This document shows positions 1-5,255 of a stretch of 7,782 bases of DNA, in pieces. Each line of letters starts with the position of its first letter. The first letter of the stretch is position 1. The notes under the pieces are model-generated. The model was not told where the DNA came from and made no database searches. It saw only the letters and a program-made list of their open reading frames with translations. A program made the translations under genes and the position numbers. Location: the NCBI GenBank assembly GCA_035630195.1, contig DASQLD010000255.1:1-7782 (forward strand), written 5' to 3'. The DNA is from DASQDN01 sp035630195. Its GTDB lineage: Bacteria > Acidobacteriota > Terriglobia > Bryobacterales > Bryobacteraceae.

Positions 1-543
1 GAATACTCCCCAGCCAAATTTTACGGCGGTAAAACCTTCGTCTATGTATTTGTGGACGGCCTCTCGCATCGCCTGCGGGGTCGGTCGAAATAACGTGCTC
101 CCGTAGGCTCGAACTTTGTTCCGCCACTTGCCGCCCAGCAGTATATGGATCGGCTGACGATACGCTTTCCCGCAGATGTCCCACAAGGCAATATCAATTG
201 CCGATATGGCTTGGAGAGCAACGCCGCGACGCCCATAGTAGATACTTCCGCGGTACATTCGATACCAGAGCCGTTCCACCTCAAGCGGATTCTCGCCGAT
301 TAGGAGGGAGGCGAGTCCGTCGAAGCACTCCATCCCCTCTTCCTGACTCCACTTCGGAGCATCCACACATGCCTTCGCGACACTCGCGCAAGTCTCGATG
401 TCGGAATAGCCATAGAGACCTTCATCCGTGGAGACTTTGACCAAGCCCATGTACGTGGGTCCCAAAGGCTCCTCAGAACCCTCCGGGTTGTTGTAGAGAC
501 CCTCTGACTTCAGGACAAACAGTTCGACGTTGGTGATCTTCAC
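1..543 (-). CDS. Enolase-superfamily enzyme, mandelate racemase/muconate lactonizing type (N-terminal part, cut by window edge)
   Basis: The minus-strand frame is open from a GTG at 543-541 to base 1 and gives 181 residues without a stop; the C-terminal part lies outside the window. It shows the MR/MLE N-terminal capping domain: a beta-rich start (VKITNVELFVLKS), then the hallmark QAISAIDIALWDICGKA at residues 111-127 followed by PIHILLGG at 131-138. The entry into the TIM barrel follows, with AVKFGWG at 173-179. Enzymes of this superfamily abstract a proton alpha to a carboxylate, with Mg2+ held by the barrel, and act as racemases, cycloisomerases or sugar-acid dehydratases. K175 fits the first lysine of the KxK catalytic motif, but the second position is G177, so this is probably not a canonical two-base racemase. 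The Mg2+ ligands are beyond the edge. The GTG start is supported by a nine-base Shine-Dalgarno match and by the GTGA overlap with the preceding deacylase gene. The family call is firm; the substrate is unknown. Confidence 0.88.
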   Translation of the reverse strand, partial: MKITNVELFVLKSEGLYNNPEGSEEPLGPTYMGLVKVSTDEGLYGYSDIETCASVAKACVDAPKWSQEEGMECFDGLASLLIGENPLEVERLWYRMYRGSIYYGRRGVALQAISAIDIALWDICGKAYRQPIHILLGGKWRNKVRAYGSTLFRPTPQAMREAVHKYIDEGFTAVKFGWGVF

Positions 544-1571
544 CCGATCACCTCAGACCAGTCCACCTCGTCTGCAAGAACGTAGAGCGTCTGACCCTTC
601 TGCGGACGCGCGCTCAGATGCATCATGAGCAGATACCCGTCCTTGCCGGCGCGAATTTCGAGGGCCGGAGATGTATGGTCGGCGAAGTCGTGAAGACGCC
701 CGATCAATTCCCCCGTCGAAATGTACGACCCCAAATCCACTAGTGGCTCCCAAATGCCATCGCGCGGGCATGGCACATACGCATTCAGAGCGTCGGCTTT
801 CACCAGCTTCGTCGCGGGCGCATTCTCGTCCCGGACCGGGCGAATCGCGCCCTCTAGATGCCCGTAATGCCGCAGGACGTTCAGGATTCCCTCATAAGCG
901 TGCCGCACACCGAGACGATTGGTGGTCTCGCCGCCTCCGAACTCGCCACCAAGCGTAATCTTGCCTTCGGCTTCAGCCTCGTCCGTGAGAAGTCCTGACG
1001 CCATTGCGCTCGAATAGATGAAAGCGAAAGGAGTGTCGAAAAGCCTCGACACCTTGGCGATCTCTGCCCTCTGCTCCGCGCTGGGTATCGGATGGAAAGA
1101 GGTACACATCGGAAATGCGCCCTCTTTTCCGCCGGAATGGACATCGATCACAACGCGGCCGAGCGGGAAAATGTTCGATTTCACGAAATTAGAAATTCGA
1201 TAAGAAATAGTGCCGCGCGGATTTCCCGGGAATGCGCGATTCATATTCACGCCATCGAGCGGCGACGTTCGCGTGTTCGCTACGCAAGCGCTTTCGCTTA
1301 GTTGCGGGATCAGGACAACACGACCGCTAATCTGGTCCGCGTCCAGCGTATTGCACAACTGTTTTACTGCGATCTGTCCCTCATACTCGTTGCCGTGTGT
1401 ACCTCCGAAGCACAGAACACCATTGGTGTTACGACCGCGCTTTCCATTAATCACCGTCAGCGGAACCAGGGAATAGCCCCAGGCGCCGTCCAGATGGAAC
1501 GCAACTTGATAGTCATGTTTTCCGGGACGATCAAAATCGATCGCAGATGCGTCGTGAACAAGCGTGGACAT
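540..1571 (-). CDS. Zinc-dependent deacylase, succinylglutamate desuccinylase/aspartoacylase (AstE/AspA/DoeB-like) family
   Basis: A complete 343-residue protein. Family members are M14-like carboxypeptidase-fold amidohydrolases that release an acyl group from N-acylated amino acids or related small molecules, usually in the cytosol. The zinc site is visible: GGTHGNEYEG gives H59 and E62, and VIDVHSGG gives H145. The substrate-carboxylate region is DGVNMNRAFPG (106-116), and E210 in GGEFGGGE is the likely catalytic glutamate. Residues about 265-340 form the typical C-terminal beta-barrel, starting at CPRDGIWEPLVDLG and including GKDGYLLM. The length and GGxHGxEYEG wording resemble the N-acetyl-diaminobutyrate deacetylase (DoeB)-type branch more than classical AstE, but substrate cannot be assigned. 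There is no signal peptide. It is the first gene of the minus-strand operon; its TGA overlaps the GTG of the enolase-family gene. The ATG at 1571-1569 has no good Shine-Dalgarno sequence, so the start is slightly uncertain. Confidence 0.9.
   Translation of the reverse strand: MSTLVHDASAIDFDRPGKHDYQVAFHLDGAWGYSLVPLTVINGKRGRNTNGVLCFGGTHGNEYEGQIAVKQLCNTLDADQISGRVVLIPQLSESACVANTRTSPLDGVNMNRAFPGNPRGTISYRISNFVKSNIFPLGRVVIDVHSGGKEGAFPMCTSFHPIPSAEQRAEIAKVSRLFDTPFAFIYSSAMASGLLTDEAEAEGKITLGGEFGGGETTNRLGVRHAYEGILNVLRHYGHLEGAIRPVRDENAPATKLVKADALNAYVPCPRDGIWEPLVDLGSYISTGELIGRLHDFADHTSPALEIRAGKDGYLLMMHLSARPQKGQTLYVLADEVDWSEVIG
546..554 (-). promoter_or_regulatory. Strong ribosome binding site for the enolase-superfamily gene
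   Basis: On the minus strand, bases 554-546 read GAGGTGATC, nine consecutive bases of the consensus complementary to the 16S rRNA 3' end. The GAGG core is 7 nt from the GTG at 543-541. The site lies within the last codons of the deacylase gene. It decides the GTG start and implies translational coupling or re-initiation at the GTGA overlap. Confidence 0.8.
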
Positions 1572-1600
1572 TTATAGGAATCGTAAGAGGCGCTAGGGAC

Positions 1601-1629
1601 AGCGTACGGAGGCCCCGCTCCAGGGTCAA
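1601..1629 (-). promoter_or_regulatory. Candidate sigma70-type promoter for the deacylase/enolase operon
   Basis: Read on the minus strand, TTGACC (1629-1624) matches the -35 consensus at five of six positions. A 17-base spacer follows, then TACGCT (1606-1601), a weak -10. Transcription would start near 1594, giving a leader of about 22 nt before the ATG at 1571. The spacer contains a short inverted repeat, GGAG-N6-CTCC (1608-1621), which could be an operator half-site pair or chance. This is the best promoter match I found in the divergent region. Confidence 0.4.
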
Positions 1630-1657
1630 GTATGCGTCCGGAATTTCTGTTCAGGAT

Positions 1658-1669
1658 ACTGGACATAGG
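1658..1669. repeat. 12-bp direct repeat, copy 1 (between the divergent genes)
   Basis: ACTGGACATAGG occurs here and again at 2516-2527, in the gap before the cytochrome-type gene. Both copies are preceded by GAT within one base and followed by CT within one base. This copy lies between the candidate minus-strand -35 (1624-1629) and the candidate regulator -35 (1683-1688), a usual place for a transcription factor site. It is a candidate shared operator, not an established one. Confidence 0.4.
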
Positions 1670-1682
1670 GCTGCCTCGTAGC

Positions 1683-1711
1683 TTGCCCCAAAGCGACCAT
1701 CAGTTCAGAAT
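1683..1711 (+). promoter_or_regulatory. Weak candidate promoter for the IclR-family regulator gene
   Basis: TTGCCC (1683-1688) and CAGAAT (1706-1711) are separated by 17 bases and each match the sigma70 hexamers at four of six positions. The -10 lies inside the 14-bp palindrome at 1704-1717, so bound repressor would block initiation. The predicted start near 1718 leaves a leader of only about 9 nt, and no well-spaced Shine-Dalgarno precedes the ATG. A near-leaderless transcript is therefore possible. Confidence 0.25.
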
Positions 1712-1717
1712 TCTGAA
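1704..1717. promoter_or_regulatory. Perfect 14-bp palindrome, candidate operator of the IclR-family regulator
   Basis: TTCAGAATTCTGAA is a perfect inverted repeat without a spacer, ending 9 bp before the regulator ATG. IclR-family proteins bind short palindromes in their own promoter regions and in divergent promoters, so autoregulation is a natural reading. A related arrangement of the same half elements (GAATTTCTG then TTCAG) occurs at 1641-1654, about 50-60 bp upstream. No binding data are available from sequence alone. Confidence 0.5.
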
Positions 1718-1726
1718 AACGAGAGC

Positions 1727-2503
1727 ATGTCAGCCATACCGAACGCCAATGCTGTGGAACGAGCGCTTGCTATTCTCGAGGTTCTCGACAATTCCCGGCG
1801 AGGTCTGAACATTTCCGAACTCAGCCGCAAACTTGCGATACCGAAAAGCTCTGCCCACGTGATAATTCTCACGCTCGAGCGGCTAGGTTATGTCCAGAAA
1901 CGCGCAGATTCGCTCAACTACAGTCTCGGCCTGCGCGCCTACGGTCTGGGACTCGGGATGATGAAGAATCTCTCCATCTCCGAGGTAGCTCTGCCGCATA
2001 TGCGCGTCCTGGTCGATCAGCTTCATCTGCCCGCTCATCTCGCAATTCCGGATGGCGACCAGGGTGTATACATCCAGAAAGCCGATTCCCCGGGTCTGAT
2101 AAAAATCGACACGTACGTCGGCCGGCGGATGGACCTTCACTGTACGGGAGTCGGCAAAATCCTGCTCGCCTTCGGGCCTCCCGAGTTGTTGGAGCGAACG
2201 CTCGCAAAACAGACCTACATCCGTCACACGCGGAACACAATCACGGCGCCAAGGCAGTTGATGCGCGAAGTTACTAAGATCCGAAGCCTTGGATATGCAA
2301 TCGACGATGAAGAAGAGGAACTGGCCGTCAGGTGTGTCGCTGTTCCTGTTCATCACCCAGGGGGGCGATTTGCGGCCGCTCTGTCAGTGGTCGGCACAAC
2401 GGATCAGATTCCGCTCGACGCCATCGACAGTACCGTCGAAAAGCTGAAGCAGACGGCTTCAGCAATCTTGCCGCGGGTACCGCCGGAAGACGCGGTGTCA
2501 TAA
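1727..2503 (+). CDS. IclR-family transcriptional regulator
   Basis: A complete 258-residue protein of usual family length. Residues 8-70 form the winged helix-turn-helix: AVERALAILEVLD begins helix 1, and LNISELSRKLAIPKSSAHVI (27-46) contains the turn and recognition helix, followed by LERLGYV. Residues about 80-250 form the effector-binding domain, with GVGKILLAF at 141-149, GYAIDDEEEE and RCVAVPVHHPGGRFAAALSVVG. The family binds small metabolites, often aromatic or sugar-derived acids, and represses or activates adjacent catabolic genes. The gene is divergent from the deacylase/enolase operon, the classic position for controlling it. It is also followed after 65 bp by the cytochrome-type gene on the same strand, with which it could be cotranscribed. 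In-frame sequence upstream has no start codon before a stop at 1679, so ATG 1727 is the start despite lacking a well-spaced Shine-Dalgarno. The effector is unknown. Confidence 0.93.
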   Translation: MSAIPNANAVERALAILEVLDNSRRGLNISELSRKLAIPKSSAHVIILTLERLGYVQKRADSLNYSLGLRAYGLGLGMMKNLSISEVALPHMRVLVDQLHLPAHLAIPDGDQGVYIQKADSPGLIKIDTYVGRRMDLHCTGVGKILLAFGPPELLERTLAKQTYIRHTRNTITAPRQLMREVTKIRSLGYAIDDEEEELAVRCVAVPVHHPGGRFAAALSVVGTTDQIPLDAIDSTVEKLKQTASAILPRVPPEDAVS

Positions 2504-2515
2504 TTCGTCCCGATG

Positions 2516-2527
2516 ACTGGACATAGG
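2516..2527. repeat. 12-bp direct repeat, copy 2 (before the cytochrome-type gene)
   Basis: This is the second copy of ACTGGACATAGG, 13-24 bp after the stop of the regulator gene and 41 bp before the ATG of the cytochrome-type gene. It contains TGGACA, a five-of-six match to a -35 element, but no convincing -10 follows at normal spacing. It is therefore better read as a possible protein-binding site than as a promoter. Confidence 0.4.
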
Positions 2528-2568
2528 CTCGTGAGACCAAGAACTTGTCTTACCATAGAGATAAGCTG

Positions 2569-5244
2569 ATGCTCGTCCGAGCTTGTTTGCCGTTTGTTTT
2601 CGCCGCGAGTTGGCTGTTCGCGCAGCAGCCATCGGCCCCGAATCTCTATCGGGATCAGATCGAACCTCTGCTTAGCAAGAGCTGTGCCCCTTGCCACAAC
2701 GCGAAAGTTAAACAAGGCGGTCTCGATCTTTCAACGCGTGAGGCCCTGTTGCGTGGCAGCGAACATGGCCCCGTCGTCATCTCCGGCAATCCAAACGACT
2801 CACAGTTGTACAAGGTAGTCGCGCACATTACCGAACCCGCCATGCCCTTCAAGGGCAAGAAACTGCCAGTAGAGGATATCGCAAAGATCTCGACCTGGAT
2901 CAAGTCCGGAATGCCTTATGGCGACGCCGAAGTTGATCCGGACGCGATCAGTCGTGCTGACGCCGAGAAGCATTGGGCGTTCAGGCAGCCTGTCCGGCCA
3001 GCCGTACCTGCCAACCCCCCTTCTAAAAACCCAATCGACGCGTTCATAGCGGCAGAGCAGCAAAAACGAGGTCTAACACCGTTGCCTGAGGCCGACAAAC
3101 GCACTCTTTTGCGTCGGGTCTATTTCGATCTCGTCGGAGTGCCGCCGACACAGCAGGCTGTCGCCGCGTTTCTGGCAGATAAGAACCCCCAGGCATACGA
3201 GAAGGTTGTCGACCAACTCCTGGCCAGCTCACAGTACGGAGAGCGATGGGGTCGTCATTGGCTCGACATATGGCGCTATTCCGATTGGTATGGGTACCGG
3301 CAGAGCAATCAGGTGCGGTATTCGCAGCGGCATATCTGGCGTTGGCGCGATTGGACAATCGAGTCGCTCAACGAGAACAAACCGTACGACCGCATGATCG
3401 TCGAGATGCTCGCCGGAGACGAAGTGGCTCCGACGGATCCGAAGGTACTGCGCGCGACCGGCTATCTCGCGCGCAACTGGTACATGTTCAATCGCAACGT
3501 GTGGCTGCAGGATACGGTCGAGTACACGTCCGCCGCGTTCCTGGGCGTCACGATGAAATGCGCTCGCTGCCACACACACAAATACGATCCGATTCCGCAT
3601 GCCGACTATTACCGTATGCGCGCCTTCTTCGAGCCGCATGAGGTCAGGACAGATCGTATTCCCGGCCAGGCCGACACCATCAAAGATGGTTTGCCGCGTG
3701 TCTATGACGCCGATGCTTCACGACACACCTATCGCTTCATCCGAGGTAACGAAAATAGTCCCGACACGTCCGTTGCACTCGAACCGGCCGTCCCGCAATT
3801 ATTCGGAAAGCCGGACTTAAAAATCGAACCGGTGACACTTCCGCCAGAGGCTTCTTTCCCGGACGGGCGTCCGTTCATCGCACCTGACTTGATCGCGCAG
3901 GCACAGGCAGCGATCGAAAAGGCCGAGGCGGACCTGAAGAAGGCAAAGGAGAAACCGGAGGCCGCGCCTGTAATCCTCGCCGCTGAAATGAAACTGGAAG
4001 CGGTCAAGGCAGCCTTGCCCGCATTGCGAGCGCGTCTGGATGCCGAGGCTGCGGTGATGGCAACGCCTGTACCTTCGAATGCGGAACAGTTGGCGGAAGA
4101 GGCGCGGAGGCTGGAACGGCACGCCAATTTCCTTCTGGCCCAGGCGGAGGTGACGCTCGGGCAGTTTGAACTGGAACAGGCGAAAACGAACGAGAAGAAA
4201 CGCGATGCAGCATTACGCAAGCTGGAAGCCGCCGTCAAGTCTCTAAAAGAACCGGCCGAGGGCTACACTCCCGTCGGGCCTCGCTATCCCAGCACAAGTT
4301 CCGGCCGCCGCACTGCGCTCGCCCGCTGGATCGCCGCGAAGGACAATCCACTGACTGCGCGAGTCGCAATGAATCACATGTGGATGCGTCACTTTGGAAA
4401 GCCGCTGGTATCCACGGTTTTTAACTTTGGCAAGAGCGGGAAAGCGCCCTCTCATCCGGAGTTACTCGACTGGCTGGCAGTCGAGTTCATGGAAGGCAAT
4501 TGGGACATGAAGGCCATGCATCGGCTGATGGTCACCTCCAACGCTTACAAGATGCAGTCATCCGCATGGAAAGCCGACGCGCCACAAGCCAAGATCGATC
4601 CCGACAACGTGTATCTATGGCACATGAACGTCCGACGTGTCGAAGCGGAAGCTGTACGCGACAGCATTCTCGCCATCGCTGGCAAACTCGACAACACCAT
4701 GGGCGGACCCGACATCGACGAGAAAAAGGGCGAAGATGTGTACCGGCGCAGTATCTACTTCCGAACCGCGCCTGACTTGCAAGTCGAGATGCTGAAAGTC
4801 TTCGACGTCGCCAGTCCCATCGAGTGTTTCCAGCGAAGCGAGAGTATCGTGCCACAGCAGGCGCTGGCGCTCGCAAACAGCAAGCTCAGTCTCACCATGG
4901 CTCGTGAGGTCGCCACTCAGCTTTCGCCGGCGATTCCATCCACGCCCCGGGCGCAGGCTGAGGGTAATCGCTCGGTCGCGACCGCTCCAACGCCGTCAGA
5001 CGAGAAATTTGTGGCTGCAGCGTTTGACCGGATTCTGGGCCGGGCTCCCGTCGCGGCGGAGTTGCAGGAGTCCCTGAAGTACCTGCGCGAACAAGCTGTG
5101 TTCTACGGAGATCGGGCTAGCCTCACGCCCTTCAAGTCGGGACCGGCGGCCACGATTAAGCCGTCCGAAGACCCGAATCAACGGGCCCGGGAGAGTCTGG
5201 TGCACGTCCTGCTAAATCATAATGATATTGTGACCATTCGTTAG
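2569..5244 (+). CDS. Secreted PSCyt1-DUF1549-DUF1553 cytochrome-type protein
   Basis: An 891-residue protein, complete to the characteristic C-terminus HVLLNHNDIVTIR. Residues 1-19 are a Sec signal peptide (MLVRACLPFVFAASWLFA before QQPSAP). The planctomycete cytochrome C (PSCyt1) domain carries the heme-binding CAPCH at 39-43, with M92 in PAMPFK as a possible distal ligand. DUF1549 begins near residue 154 and contains a second CxxCH, CARCHTHKYDPI (331-342). Residues about 440-560 are an Ala/Glu/Lys-rich predicted coiled coil. DUF1553 follows from about 580. The family is believed to act in the periplasm or at the surface, but its reaction is not established. ATG 2569 is preferred because AGAGA lies 7 nt upstream and the signal peptide is compact; TTG 2545 would add eight residues. 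The gene heads an operon with DUF1501, its usual partner. Domain calls are firm and function is open. Confidence 0.92.
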   Translation: MLVRACLPFVFAASWLFAQQPSAPNLYRDQIEPLLSKSCAPCHNAKVKQGGLDLSTREALLRGSEHGPVVISGNPNDSQLYKVVAHITEPAMPFKGKKLPVEDIAKISTWIKSGMPYGDAEVDPDAISRADAEKHWAFRQPVRPAVPANPPSKNPIDAFIAAEQQKRGLTPLPEADKRTLLRRVYFDLVGVPPTQQAVAAFLADKNPQAYEKVVDQLLASSQYGERWGRHWLDIWRYSDWYGYRQSNQVRYSQRHIWRWRDWTIESLNENKPYDRMIVEMLAGDEVAPTDPKVLRATGYLARNWYMFNRNVWLQDTVEYTSAAFLGVTMKCARCHTHKYDPIPHADYYRMRAFFEPHEVRTDRIPGQADTIKDGLPRVYDADASRHTYRFIRGNENSPDTSVALEPAVPQLFGKPDLKIEPVTLPPEASFPDGRPFIAPDLIAQAQAAIEKAEADLKKAKEKPEAAPVILAAEMKLEAVKAALPALRARLDAEAAVMATPVPSNAEQLAEEARRLERHANFLLAQAEVTLGQFELEQAKTNEKKRDAALRKLEAAVKSLKEPAEGYTPVGPRYPSTSSGRRTALARWIAAKDNPLTARVAMNHMWMRHFGKPLVSTVFNFGKSGKAPSHPELLDWLAVEFMEGNWDMKAMHRLMVTSNAYKMQSSAWKADAPQAKIDPDNVYLWHMNVRRVEAEAVRDSILAIAGKLDNTMGGPDIDEKKGEDVYRRSIYFRTAPDLQVEMLKVFDVASPIECFQRSESIVPQQALALANSKLSLTMAREVATQLSPAIPSTPRAQAEGNRSVATAPTPSDEKFVAAAFDRILGRAPVAAELQESLKYLREQAVFYGDRASLTPFKSGPAATIKPSEDPNQRARESLVHVLLNHNDIVTIR

Positions 5245-5247
5245 GAG
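5243..5247 (+). promoter_or_regulatory. Ribosome binding site of the DUF1501 gene
   Basis: AGGAG overlaps the TAG stop of the cytochrome-type gene and lies 8 nt before ATG 5256. With only 11 bases between the two genes, this fixes the DUF1501 start and points to cotranscription and possible translational coupling. Confidence 0.8.
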
Positions 5248-5255
5248 CGCCTGTT

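Noticed and set aside
1..1571. N-succinylamino acid racemase plus desuccinylase pathway (D- to L-amino acid conversion)
   Set aside because: The gene pairing is suggestive, but that racemase needs both lysines of KxK, and here the second is Gly177. Its known partner hydrolases also come from a different family. Kept only as a distant possibility until the full enzyme is seen.
1883..2356. 157-codon open frame opposite the regulator gene
   Set aside because: It lies entirely within a clear IclR-family gene and has no family signature of its own.
2474..2485. Hairpin-like sequence near the end of the regulator gene as a terminator
   Set aside because: The short GC-rich stem lies inside the coding sequence and is not followed by a T run, so it does not look like an intrinsic terminator.
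2545..2568. TTG 2545 as start of the cytochrome-type gene
   Set aside because: ATG 2569 has AGAGA 7 nt upstream and gives a compact signal peptide. TTG would only add eight residues behind a weaker ribosome binding site, though it cannot be excluded.
3729..4238. 169-codon open frame on the minus strand, Ala/Ser-rich
   Set aside because: It is the reverse complement of the coiled-coil part of the cytochrome-type protein; its composition is a by-product of Ala/Glu/Lys codons on the other strand.
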